From: an uncultured Rikenellaceae bacterium
Lineage (GTDB): Bacteria > Bacteroidota > Bacteroidia > Bacteroidales > Rikenellaceae
Direction: 5' to 3'
DNA length: 36,189 nt
Assembly: GCA_910588925.1 (NCBI GenBank)
Contig: CAJURV010000012.1
Coordinates: 1 to 36,189 of the forward strand
The translations under genes and the position numbers were made by a program. Each line of letters begins with the position of its first letter. The first letter of the stretch is position 1. Shown one piece after another: positions 1-7,656 of the stretch. The notes beneath the pieces were generated by a model. It ran no database searches, was not told the DNA's origin, and saw nothing but the letters and a program-made list of their open reading frames with translations.

Positions 1-49
1 CCGGCGGGCCACTTCGTGGAGACTTACTTTTGTCACTCGACAAAAGAAT

Positions 50-123
50 ACGTTTCCGATAAGCCGAGAGCAATGAAACGACGTTTCGATTGCCAAGGCG
101 AGAAAACGACTGCCGCAAGCGAA
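50..123 (-). repeat. Dispersed 74-bp repeat, copy 1
   Basis: This segment, read on the minus strand, matches 17915-17988 on the plus strand. In the central 47 positions I count 41 identities by eye. The core is an imperfect palindrome (GCAAT..AAACG / CGTTTCATTGC) between the bookends CTCGCCT(C/T)GGC and CTCGGCTTATCG. A more distant relative lies upstream of purL. The function is unknown; a palindromic intergenic repeat is the simplest description. Confidence 0.75.
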
Positions 124-131
124 GCAAAAAC

Positions 132-152
132 AAGGGGGCACAGCCCCTTTTA
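132..152 (+). terminator. Terminator-like hairpin
   Basis: A short GC hairpin (AAGGGG, small loop, CCCCTT) is followed by a run of T residues. No gene is visible upstream inside the window, so if it is a real rho-independent terminator it may serve a gene lying to the left. Confidence 0.4.
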
Positions 153-571
153 ATGTGCGTGACATGCGGTAACATAATAGAATGTCAGGTGGCACATTAT
201 GTCCGATGATGCGATGCAGGTAAAGATCTGGGGTTGCGTGGATATTTGGATTGATGGAATACGCATTTATCGGTGTGGAACGAGCGAAACAAGAATATTG
301 AATACGATTTCGCATTTCATTTTGAATTTGAATAAGATGTGGATTACGCGGGACGCACTTCTCCGTAAACTATATATTTTCACGTTGTTGGCGAGACGGG
401 AAGATACTATAAAACGTAATAAAGGTATGCGCATTAGCCGAATCCTATCATGCGGCACGGGGTGCCGCTCCACGATAATTACACGGATTAACCCGACAGA
501 GGTTGGAAAAGCCGATGGCGAGCAAATACCATCACATCATACCCAAAGACATACGCATTAACTAAAAGTCG

Positions 572-730
572 CAGGCATGCTTGCCCACGCACACGACCGA
601 AGACCGCAGGGCGCCGAGACTTTTAGACCTCAAAAATCGTCGATCGCGGGCGTGCGCCTCCGGAGCGTACTCAACGTACGTGAGGATGGCTCACGAACGG
701 GATCGGCGATTTTTGTGGCTAAAAAGCGAC
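572..730. repeat. Long imperfect palindromic repeat, full copy
   Basis: The arms 621-645 and 701-725 are near-perfect reverse complements (about 22 of 25 by eye). Partial pairing continues inward through 646-658/688-700 to CGTAC/GTACG around a centre near 673. The left half, with its preceding segment from about 572, recurs at the window's right end (36086-36189) almost unchanged from 611 to 672. As RNA or single-stranded DNA it would form a ~105-nt hairpin. No transposase is nearby, so it could be a MITE-like element or a structured intergenic repeat. Confidence 0.7.
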
Positions 731-1088
731 GGAAGCAGCCCCGCGTTAACCGAATCTCGCGCACACAAACTGACAATTCATGCGTTCAAAGATCGAGTAC
801 TTCCCAAACTCCACGAAAACTTCCTCCCCGTACGCCCCTGACCTATAAAATTCCTAACGCGTCCCCGAAGGGGATGCACCCACGCGAGCAAAACAAGAAC
901 ATCCCAAACAAAAACAAATGAGACTAAAGCGGAAACGCTAATAAATTTCCAACTACACTGAACACAACAGCAAAAGACAAAGTACAGAAAGCCGCCCAAC
1001 AGCTACTAACCCAAACGCCGTAAGGCGTATTACAATAGTAAAAGCCCCCGAGCGAAACGAGGGCAATCAAACACTATTCCGCCGTTAA

Positions 1089-1158
1089 ATCCCGAGGAAC
1101 GAGGGATGAGCGGGCCGCACCTCGCGGTGGGCAGAAATCTCCCCCATCGGAGGCCCGC
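1089..1158. other. GC-rich foldable segment, possible structured RNA
   Basis: Several complementary pairs nest here: ATCCC/GGGAT (1089-1093/1103-1107), a 7-bp closing stem GCGGGCC/GGCCCGC (1110-1116/1152-1158), and inside it CACC/GGTG (1118-1121/1126-1129) plus a GGG/CCC stem. The 7-bp closing stem recalls a tRNA acceptor, but the enclosed length of about 49 nt is too short and no T-loop is seen. I do not recognise an RNA family. Confidence 0.3.
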
Positions 1159-1233
1159 GTAAGTTCCAGCAATTATAGAACCTTTCCGATTAAATCACCG
1201 CTGCGAATCTAAAGAACGTCACGCTTAAGCGGT

Positions 1234-1630
1234 CCCCCGCAGGCTCCGTCCCTGTGACTCCGGGCAAGATACCACCCAAAGCTTCCTCACCATGCGGCAT
1301 AATATAAGGAGATAGTGTTCGACCCATCCGGGCGAAAAATCAACCAATGCGCATACCGTCAAGCTAAAAATAGAAACTATCGTCTCGCCAGCCGCGCCCC
1401 CGCAGACTCCAGCCCTTGGGACGCTGGTCAAGATACCACAAAAAACATCAACATTTCGCAGCATATATAAAAGTTGTATCTATCCCATTTAACACTAACT
1501 ATAACCACCTCTCAAATCAAATCCATCTAACCTCTCCACCCACCATAAGGCACACCCCCACAAACTCCGTCCCCTATTGACACCTGAAAAGATACCGCCA
1601 AAACAAACATCCCCAAAACTTTGTATTAAC
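1234..1630. repeat. Three degenerate copies of a ~160-bp tandem unit
   Basis: Copies begin at about 1234, 1397 and 1555 (spacings 163 and 158). Each opens with CCCCC(G/A)CA(G/A)(G/A)CTCC and carries AAGATACC(A/G)C about 30 nt later. Copies 1 and 2 also share GC(G)GCATA(A)TATAA further on. Similarity fades towards the gene at 1755. No conserved reading frame spans the three copies, although the minus strand gives short Gly-Val-rich peptides. Confidence 0.55.
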
Positions 1631-1696
1631 TACCACTAAAAAAAGACCGCACCCACCTATATACGACAACCGCTTTTAATTTTCAGCGAATATCCC

Positions 1697-1704
1697 TATC
1701 TTTG
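1697..1704 (+). promoter_or_regulatory. Bacteroidetes -7 box (TATCTTTG)
   Basis: This exact match to TAnnTTTG lies 50 nt before the first gene of the long plus-strand run. No good TTG -33 box is seen at the usual distance, only a T-rich stretch, so the promoter assignment is moderate. Confidence 0.5.
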
Positions 1705-1754
1705 TTTGTAAAACTTCGCATCGGCAACACCCGCAAAAGCCTACAGAACACGAA

Positions 1755-2993
1755 ATGGGATGGAAAAACGACATATGGATAGGTAAGAAAGTTACGATAG
1801 GCGGTGACGATAAAAGCGCCCTCATGGTAAAGGTAGCCACCGTATCTGTAGCCGTCTCGATGGCTGTGATGGTTATAGCGGTATCGGTGATAACCGGTTT
1901 CAAAAAGGAGATTTCGGACAAAATCGCCGGCTTCGACGCCCACATACAGATAGTAAACTTAGACAATAATAAAAGCTACGAAAAACAGCCCGTAGAAGCT
2001 CTCGAACACTCCACTATAGAGAAGCTCAAGGCAGACAGTAACATCAGGAGCATCAGCCGTTACTGTTATAAGCCGGGACTGTTGCGCAACGGTCCGGATA
2101 TGCACGGCATGGTGCTCAAAGGGGTCGATGAGAATGCCGATACCGATTTTTTCAGACGTACACTTACAAAAGGCAAACTTCCCGACCTATCGTCCCGAGA
2201 CAGGATAAAAGAGATAGTTATATCGGGCAAGATGTCCGAGGCCCTGTCGCTCGACACCGGACAGATGGTGGAGGCCATATTCATGCAGGAACCGCCGCGT
2301 CGCGACCGATTCAGAGTATGCGGCATATACGACAGCTCGCTGGCCGAGTTCGACGAACTGATCGCCCTCACCGACATACGCAACACCCGCAGGCTCAACG
2401 GTTGGAGCGATTCGCTATCGAGCGGCTACGAGATAATGCTCCGCGACACTAAGCTCATAGAGCGTAGTATGGCCCATGTAGAGGATATTATATTCGACCT
2501 CGACGACAGAGAGCTGATGGTGACAGACTATCTCGAACGCAACCCTGCCATATTCGACTGGCTCGATCTTCAGGACACCAACGGCATAGTCATAATAGCC
2601 ATAATGCTCACTGTGGCATGTTTCAACACTGCGGCCATGATGCTTATGGTCATGGCCCGCTCTACGCGCTTCATAGGAATAATGAAAACTATCGGAGCGA
2701 GAAACATGTCGTTGCAGCGCATATTCGTCTACCGAGCCTCCGCCATAACCCTCAAAGGCATAATATGGGGCGACATAGCGGCGATAATACTGCTCTCCAT
2801 ACAAAAACTCACAGGCGTAGTCAAGCTCGATAGCGCAGGATACTTCATCAGTTCGGTGCCCGTTGTGCTCGACCCGCTGCACATATTGCTTCTGAGCCTC
2901 GGCACATATACGGTTGTCATCGTAACGCAAATGATACCCACCATGATAGTATCGGGATTTTCACCCGCAGAGAGCATAAAATACAAGGAATAG
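1755..2993 (+). CDS. FtsX/LolE-family ABC transporter permease
   Basis: This 412-aa inner-membrane permease resembles LolC/LolE, the subunits that release lipoproteins from the inner membrane. The layout fits the family: one membrane helix at about 26-48, a large periplasmic MacB-like domain (about 50-270), then three helices at about 276-301, 331-352 and 374-398. The third-from-last helix is followed by the typical cytoplasmic stretch IGIMKTIGARN, where FtsX proteins contact the ATPase. No ATPase (LolD) gene is adjacent, so a partner must be encoded elsewhere. The stop codon directly abuts the ATG of the methyltransferase gene, suggesting co-transcription. Family assignment is firm; lipoprotein release is inferred. 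Confidence 0.85.
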   Translation: MGWKNDIWIGKKVTIGGDDKSALMVKVATVSVAVSMAVMVIAVSVITGFKKEISDKIAGFDAHIQIVNLDNNKSYEKQPVEALEHSTIEKLKADSNIRSISRYCYKPGLLRNGPDMHGMVLKGVDENADTDFFRRTLTKGKLPDLSSRDRIKEIVISGKMSEALSLDTGQMVEAIFMQEPPRRDRFRVCGIYDSSLAEFDELIALTDIRNTRRLNGWSDSLSSGYEIMLRDTKLIERSMAHVEDIIFDLDDRELMVTDYLERNPAIFDWLDLQDTNGIVIIAIMLTVACFNTAAMMLMVMARSTRFIGIMKTIGARNMSLQRIFVYRASAITLKGIIWGDIAAIILLSIQKLTGVVKLDSAGYFISSVPVVLDPLHILLLSLGTYTVVIVTQMIPTMIVSGFSPAESIKYKE

Positions 2994-3704
2994 ATGAAAG
3001 TATCCACAGATAAGAACAAAGAGCGGATAAGGGCCATGTTCGACTCCATAGCCCACAGCTACGACCGGCTCAACCACTCGCTCTCCTTAGGGATAGACCG
3101 TCTGTGGCGGCGTCGGGTCACCCGCATGGCCGACCGCGTAAAGGCGCGCAATGTCCTCGACATAGCCACAGGCACCGGCGATATGGCCATTGCTCTGGCC
3201 CGCCTCGAATGTACCGAAAGCGTCGTAGGCGGCGACTTCTCCGAAAACATGCTTACGATAGCGCGCAAGAAGGCCGCCGAAACGGATTGCGGCCACAAAA
3301 TAACATTCCTCCGTGAAGACGCGCTCGACCTGAGTATGGCGGACGAAAGCTTCGACATGACGACGGTGGCTTTCGGCGCCCGCAACTTCGCCGACCTCAA
3401 AAGAGGTTTGGAGCAGATGCGCCGCGTCACCAAGAGCGGGGGCAACGTAGCCGTTCTGGAGCTCACCATCCCCAGAAACCATGTAGTGAGACTATTCTAC
3501 CGGCTCTATCTCCACGGCATACTGCCTGTAATAGGACGCCTCACCTCCAAAGACAGAAACGCATACGACTATCTGCCGGCATCGGTGGAGCAATTCCCGC
3601 AAAGAGAGCGTTTCACGGAGATAATGGCACAGGCGGGATGGAGAAACTGTCGCTACGAAAGCCTCACATTCGGGATAGCGACACTATACACGGCGGAAAA
3701 ATAA
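2994..3704 (+). CDS. ubiE: Demethylmenaquinone C-methyltransferase (UbiE/MenG)
   Basis: This 236-aa class I SAM methyltransferase performs the last step of menaquinone synthesis, C-methylation of demethylmenaquinone. The family N-terminus (RAMFDSIAHSYDRLN) and the SAM-binding motif LDIATGTGD (about 55-63) are present, followed by the acidic residue ending strand 2 in GGDFSENML. Length matches the family. It starts immediately after the permease stop. The futalosine-pathway genes mqnB and mqnD lie 2-4 kb downstream in the same direction. There is no sign of ubiquinone genes, so the menaquinone-specific role is preferred. Confidence 0.93.
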   Translation: MKVSTDKNKERIRAMFDSIAHSYDRLNHSLSLGIDRLWRRRVTRMADRVKARNVLDIATGTGDMAIALARLECTESVVGGDFSENMLTIARKKAAETDCGHKITFLREDALDLSMADESFDMTTVAFGARNFADLKRGLEQMRRVTKSGGNVAVLELTIPRNHVVRLFYRLYLHGILPVIGRLTSKDRNAYDYLPASVEQFPQRERFTEIMAQAGWRNCRYESLTFGIATLYTAEK

Positions 3705-3711
3705 GAAGACT

Positions 3712-4191
3712 ATGAACAAAATAACACTAATAATCATCGCACTCTGCACTTTCATCGCTACAGGATGCGCTAACGACGACACCGACCTGCAGGTACTTCG
3801 TGCCGGAGAACCGAAACTCACCTCCGTAACCGAGGCCGGAATAGGCTTCGATATGGAAGCGACCGTACTCAACGGCGGAGCGAGGATAACGATAAAAGAG
3901 TGCTCGGTGATACTGAAAGACATACGAAACGGACGTAAGATAGCCTCCGTAGGAACCGACGGCCGTGTAGCCATACGCAGAGGCGCGTCGGAAGTGACCG
4001 TACCCATCACGGTGAACGTGGCGGGAGGCGTGTTGGGAGGAGCCGCCATGCTAAAAAGGATCGACGCCGATGCCAGAAACATATCGGTAGACCTGCGCCT
4101 AAAGGCAAGAAAAGGCATAGTGCCGGTTAAAATAGACCTTAAAGACGTCCCCATGGACGAGCTGAAAGATTATTTGGGGAATTTTTTATAA
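3712..4191 (+). CDS. Small predicted lipoprotein
   Basis: This 159-aa protein has a lipoprotein signal peptide: a short basic start, a hydrophobic stretch and the lipobox ATGC with Cys19 as the acylated residue. The mature part is beta-rich, with repeated phrases of the type 'ATVLNGG..ITIKECSVILKD', which recall the LEA14/immunoglobulin-like fold of small periplasmic lipoproteins. No catalytic motif is seen. The gene follows ubiE by 7 nt and precedes a -7-like box. Membrane anchoring is well supported; function is unknown. Confidence 0.75.
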   Translation: MNKITLIIIALCTFIATGCANDDTDLQVLRAGEPKLTSVTEAGIGFDMEATVLNGGARITIKECSVILKDIRNGRKIASVGTDGRVAIRRGASEVTVPITVNVAGGVLGGAAMLKRIDADARNISVDLRLKARKGIVPVKIDLKDVPMDELKDYLGNFL

Positions 4192-4196
4192 TTTTG
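4189..4196 (+). promoter_or_regulatory. Possible -7 box (TAATTTTG)
   Basis: This matches TAnnTTTG and overlaps the last codons of the lipoprotein gene, 91 nt before the SPOR gene. A TTTG lies only about 12 nt upstream, too close for a standard -33 box, so an internal promoter is possible but not certain. Confidence 0.35.
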
Positions 4197-4286
4197 TAGA
4201 ATAAACCGATTCGCTATCGGCAATCCCGACGGCATTTCGTAAAACCCATACATGGCAACCCGTCACAACGCCAACCGACAACGACG

Positions 4287-4766
4287 ATGAAAAGATTGAT
4301 TATCGCGATACTGGCCTCCTTGCCGCTTATGGTCGCGGCACAGACCAGACATAACACCATAGTGACAGAACTTGCCGCTCCGGCTATCTCGGGAGCGCGT
4401 GTCAACGTGGCAAGCGACTGCGACGTAACCCTCTCGACCGGTTCGTTATCGGACAAGGTAAAAGGCTACAGGGTAAGAATATACTTCGGCAACAACCAGA
4501 ATTCGCGCCACGAGGCATACGCCGCACAGGAGCGTTTCAAAGGCTCTTTCCCCGGCATATCGTCAAACGTCGACTACACGGCCCCGTACTTCAAAGTGAC
4601 CGTAGGCAACTTTCTCACGCGAGAGGAGGCGGTGATGCTGTGGGGCAGATTGCTCGGCACGTTCCCCAACGCTTTCGTGGTGTCGTACCAGATGCCGGTG
4701 GGTGCATTCGCAACTGCGGGCGATAACATAGAGATATCGTCCGACGACGTGGAAGCGGATGATTAG
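4287..4766 (+). CDS. Secreted SPOR-domain protein
   Basis: This 159-aa protein has a cleavable signal peptide (MKRLIIAILASLPLMVAAQ, probable cleavage near residue 19) and one SPOR domain. The domain spans about 58-135: it opens with KGYRVRIYFGN and closes with the FKVTVGNFLTREEA segment, the two strands that normally bind denuded glycan of septal peptidoglycan. The tail is acidic (SSDDVEADD). Small soluble SPOR proteins are common in Bacteroidetes. The role is probably division-site or cell-wall binding; no enzymatic domain is present. Neighbours upstream and downstream are unrelated metabolic genes. Confidence 0.85.
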   Translation: MKRLIIAILASLPLMVAAQTRHNTIVTELAAPAISGARVNVASDCDVTLSTGSLSDKVKGYRVRIYFGNNQNSRHEAYAAQERFKGSFPGISSNVDYTAPYFKVTVGNFLTREEAVMLWGRLLGTFPNAFVVSYQMPVGAFATAGDNIEISSDDVEADD

Positions 4767-4899
4767 AAGATTTAACCGAGACTTTCTCCGCACCACTTTT
4801 CAAAGCGTAATATCCGCCGTTGCGTCAACCAATATGCAGTTTTCGAAAGCCGGATTGCGCCCATCAAACTTCAGTTAAAATTCAAACAGCCTCTCAGCC

Positions 4900-6021
4900 G
4901 TGGCAGGACTATACGTACACATACCTTTTTGCCGTAACATATGCGCCTATTGCGACTTCTACACCACGGCGGCGGTAGGGCCCCGCAATGAGCTTTTCGA
5001 GGCTCTGTTGCGCGAGATGGAGATACGCCGCGACTACATCAAGGAGCTCGACACCATATACATAGGCGGAGGAACACCGTCGTTGCTCTCCCCTGACAAG
5101 ATAGAGACGCTCATAGAACATGCCTGCAAAATATGGCGTCCGAACAAACTGGCGGAGGTGACGATAGAGGTCAACCCCGAAGACATAACCGACGACTACG
5201 CCGGCGCGCTCGTAAACGAGACACGTGTAAGCCGTGTCAGCATAGGCGTACAATCGTTCAACGACGATATACTGCAGGCCATGCGCAGAGGCCACGACGG
5301 CAAGACAGCGGCGGAGGCGATAAAGAGACTGCACAAGGCCGGCATACTCAATATCTCAGCCGACTTCATCTACGGCATACCGGGCCAAAGCACCTCCACC
5401 ATACGTGCAGACCTCAAAAAGGCCCTCGCACTCGACGTACAACACCTCTCGGCATACCACCTCTCCATCGAGGATAGGAGCATACTAAGCAACCGCATGA
5501 AACGAGGACTTTTCACCCCCGTGGACGATAAGACCAGCGACACACATTTTCAGGCGGTCAGAGACGTAATGAACAAGGCGGGCTTCCTCCACTACGAGAT
5601 CAGCAACTTCGCCTCCAACGAATGGTATTGCGGCGTTCATAACAGCAACTACTGGCTGGGCGTTCCATATCTGGGGTTAGGCCCCGGCGCCCACTCTTTC
5701 GACGGCACGGCACGGCACGCCAATATATCGAGCCTGCCGCTGTATCTGCGCTATGTGGACAGCGGCCGCCATTTCACCACCGAGAAACTCACAGACGGCG
5801 ACATGCTCAACGAATTCGTAATGTTATCGTTACGCACCGTATGGGGGTTAGACACGGCACAGATGCGCCGCCGTTTCGGCAAAGACCGTCTGGCCGTCAT
5901 ACTCAAGAGGGCCGAGCCGCTAATAAAGAGCGGACGCATGACGTTCGAGGGGTCGCGGTTACAGATCAATCCCCGATATTTTCTCATATCGGACACCATA
6001 ATATCTTCACTGTTCTACTGA
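4900..6021 (+). CDS. hemW: HemW-type radical SAM protein (heme chaperone)
   Basis: This 373-aa radical SAM protein carries the 4Fe-4S motif C11-x3-C15-x2-C18 followed by DF (CRNICAYCDF). This is the HemW pattern; true coproporphyrinogen oxidase HemN has an extra cysteine after the motif. GGGTPS, typical of the SAM-binding region, follows near 57-62, and the HemN_C-like tail is present. HemW proteins bind heme and are often labelled 'oxygen-independent coproporphyrinogen III oxidase'. The start is a GTG: it is the only in-frame initiator before the conserved YVHIPFC. Its stop lies 1 nt before mqnB, implying translational coupling. Confidence 0.9.
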   Translation: MAGLYVHIPFCRNICAYCDFYTTAAVGPRNELFEALLREMEIRRDYIKELDTIYIGGGTPSLLSPDKIETLIEHACKIWRPNKLAEVTIEVNPEDITDDYAGALVNETRVSRVSIGVQSFNDDILQAMRRGHDGKTAAEAIKRLHKAGILNISADFIYGIPGQSTSTIRADLKKALALDVQHLSAYHLSIEDRSILSNRMKRGLFTPVDDKTSDTHFQAVRDVMNKAGFLHYEISNFASNEWYCGVHNSNYWLGVPYLGLGPGAHSFDGTARHANISSLPLYLRYVDSGRHFTTEKLTDGDMLNEFVMLSLRTVWGLDTAQMRRRFGKDRLAVILKRAEPLIKSGRMTFEGSRLQINPRYFLISDTIISSLFY

Positions 6022-6022
6022 C

Positions 6023-6628
6023 ATGATAGAGATAGTCTTCCCCACCGTAACGGAAGCTAAAGGGTTCAATCCCCCCGCCGGCGTAAGAACGCATATATGC
6101 GGCGTAGGACTCACGGATGCCGCCATCTTCACAGCCGGATTGCTCGCAGGCCCAAACAGACCGGAAGCCGTAGTAATGGGCGGAATAGCCGGAGTTTACG
6201 CCCACTCGCGCTTCAAGATAGGCGACACCGTGATAGTGAAACGCGAACGCGAGGCCGACCTCGGATTCTTCTACCCCGAAGGTTTCAGACTCTTGGCACG
6301 CACCGACAACGATATGGAATTTCCTTTGTCGGAGTGGCTCGAGTGCCCTTGGATAGACGATAACATAGGGCTTCCCGCAGCCTCGTCCAACAGCATGAAC
6401 GCGGCAATGGCACCGTTCGCCCCCATAGAGGACGCCGACATAGAGAACATGGAGGGCGCGTCGTTCTTCAAGGTGTGCTTACGTGCCGGAGTTCCTTTCT
6501 ACGAAATACGCTCCATATCCAACGAAGTGGATCTCAACCGCAATAAGTGGGACCTGCATGGAGCCGTCAAACGGTTAGGCACTGAGCTGGAAAGGTTCGT
6601 GGAGAAGCTCATGGCTGATTGCCGATAA
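6023..6628 (+). CDS. mqnB: Futalosine hydrolase
   Basis: This 201-aa nucleoside-phosphorylase-fold protein probably cleaves futalosine (or 6-amino-6-deoxyfutalosine) in the alternative menaquinone pathway. Family signatures are GVGLTDAA near 27-34, GGIAGVY near 53-59, NMEGASFF (142-149, with the ribose-binding Met-Glu pair) and EIRSISNEV (161-169). It begins 1 nt after hemW. MqnD is encoded next, which separates it from the related MTA/SAH nucleosidases. MqnA, MqnC and MqnE are not in the window. The family is well supported; the exact substrate is inferred from the neighbour. Confidence 0.88.
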   Translation: MIEIVFPTVTEAKGFNPPAGVRTHICGVGLTDAAIFTAGLLAGPNRPEAVVMGGIAGVYAHSRFKIGDTVIVKREREADLGFFYPEGFRLLARTDNDMEFPLSEWLECPWIDDNIGLPAASSNSMNAAMAPFAPIEDADIENMEGASFFKVCLRAGVPFYEIRSISNEVDLNRNKWDLHGAVKRLGTELERFVEKLMADCR

Positions 6629-6661
6629 CGCTTCATGCTCCAATAGTATCGGATAAAAAAG

Positions 6662-6814
6662 ATGCCAGACAACGATTCAGGCCGGCGAACCGACACTTAT
6701 AGCAGCGGACCTACAAGAACTTTACTATCGGGCCTTTATAATATCTTTTCGCAGGACAGGTCCACTTCAGACACGTTCAGAATCATACACCGAATCAACT
6801 GTTTTACAATATGA
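6662..6814 (+). CDS. Possible 50-aa ORF coupled to mqnD
   Basis: This ATG-initiated frame of 50 codons ends in TGA overlapping the mqnD start as ATGA, the classic 4-nt translational coupling arrangement. It fills most of the 182-nt gap between mqnB and mqnD. The peptide is polar and rich in Ser, Thr and Arg, with no signal peptide, membrane segment or known motif. Codon use is less like the neighbours (few ATA codons). It may be a coincidental open frame in a leader. Confidence 0.25.
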   Translation: MPDNDSGRRTDTYSSGPTRTLLSGLYNIFSQDRSTSDTFRIIHRINCFTI

Positions 6815-7656
6815 GTAACATATCGCCACGGCAAAAGCTCAAACTTCACATATCCACCTGCCCAAACGACACATTCATGTTCGACGCCATTCTACACGGA
6901 CGCCTTACGCCACCGCCGTCGTTCGATACGGAGCTAACCATGAGCGACATAGAGGATCTGAACAAGAGCGTTTTGACCGGTGAGCCCGATATAAGCAAGA
7001 TAAGCTATGCGGTATATCCGCAAATAGCCGACAACTACGTATTGCTCGACTCGGGCAGTGCTCTCGGCTACGGCAACGGCCCCCTCTTAGTGAGCCGTCG
7101 CAAGATATACCCCGACGAGGTGGCCGACGCCACGATAGCCATACCGGGCGATCACACCACGGCCCGTCTGCTTCTGCGTCATGCCTTCGGAAACAAACTT
7201 CGCACACGCGAGTACCTCTTTTGCCACATAGCCGAAGCGGTACTCGACGATGAAGCGGACGCGGGTGTACTCATCCACGAGGAGAGATTCACATACGCCG
7301 GAAAAGGGCTGCGTTTGGTTGCCGACCTCGGGAGCCTGTGGGAACAATCTACCTCGTTACCCATACCGTTAGGCGCCATAGTGGCGCACCGACGCCTCGG
7401 AGAGGAGACCATACGCCGGGCAGAGGAGGCCATACGCCGCAGCGTCGCCTACGCAATGGAAAACCCCGGCGACTCCTACAGCTTCGTACGCGACAATGCA
7501 CGAGAGCTATCCGACGAGGTGGTACGCAAACATATAGATATGTTCGTTAACAAATTTTCACTATCTTTGAACGACGAAGGACGCGACGCCGTGCGCCGGT
7601 TGCTGGCCGAGGACGGTTTCGCCGACAGAGACGATATATGGCTAAAAAACAGGTAA
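6811..7656 (+). CDS. mqnD: 1,4-dihydroxy-6-naphthoate synthase
   Basis: This 281-aa MqnD-family protein converts cyclic dehypoxanthinylfutalosine to 1,4-dihydroxy-6-naphthoate in the futalosine route. It has the periplasmic-binding-protein-like fold of the family and the diagnostic N-terminal block STCPNDTFMFDAILHG, followed by SDIEDLN and DISKISYAVYP. The segment GYGNGPLL and the later IPGDHTTARLLL also fit MqnD. Length is normal. No signal peptide is present, as expected for a cytosolic enzyme. The 3' end overlaps holA by 19 nt. Confidence 0.93.
   Translation: MSNISPRQKLKLHISTCPNDTFMFDAILHGRLTPPPSFDTELTMSDIEDLNKSVLTGEPDISKISYAVYPQIADNYVLLDSGSALGYGNGPLLVSRRKIYPDEVADATIAIPGDHTTARLLLRHAFGNKLRTREYLFCHIAEAVLDDEADAGVLIHEERFTYAGKGLRLVADLGSLWEQSTSLPIPLGAIVAHRRLGEETIRRAEEAIRRSVAYAMENPGDSYSFVRDNARELSDEVVRKHIDMFVNKFSLSLNDEGRDAVRRLLAEDGFADRDDIWLKNR

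Larger units (their letters stand above)
1..1696. other. Gene-free, repeat-rich left end
   Basis: I find no convincing protein gene in this stretch. Open frames exist on both strands, but they look like translated repeats: composition is basic and low-complexity, no domain is recognisable, and frames on opposite strands overlap. What it does hold, in order: a dispersed 74-bp repeat, a terminator-like hairpin, a ~105-bp imperfect palindrome, small GC-rich hairpins near 860 and 1015, a foldable GC-rich segment at 1089-1158, and three degenerate copies of a ~160-bp unit running up to the first gene. From about 1480 the sequence is C-rich and G-poor on this strand, unlike the genes that follow. 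Confidence 0.6.

Noticed and set aside
199..561. 120-codon open frame near the left end
   Set aside because: No domain, odd composition, an opposite-strand frame overlaps it, and it lies in repeat-rich DNA without a promoter or ribosome site that would support it.
577..921. Overlapping plus-strand frames across the palindromic repeat
   Set aside because: They translate the repeat itself in two frames; the basic, low-complexity products look spurious.
1110..1158. tRNA-like 7-bp closing stem
   Set aside because: Only about 49 nt in total and no T-arm or anticodon arm can be placed.
1225..1464. 79-codon minus-strand frame
   Set aside because: It covers two degenerate copies of the 160-bp unit, but the reading frame is not kept in the third copy.
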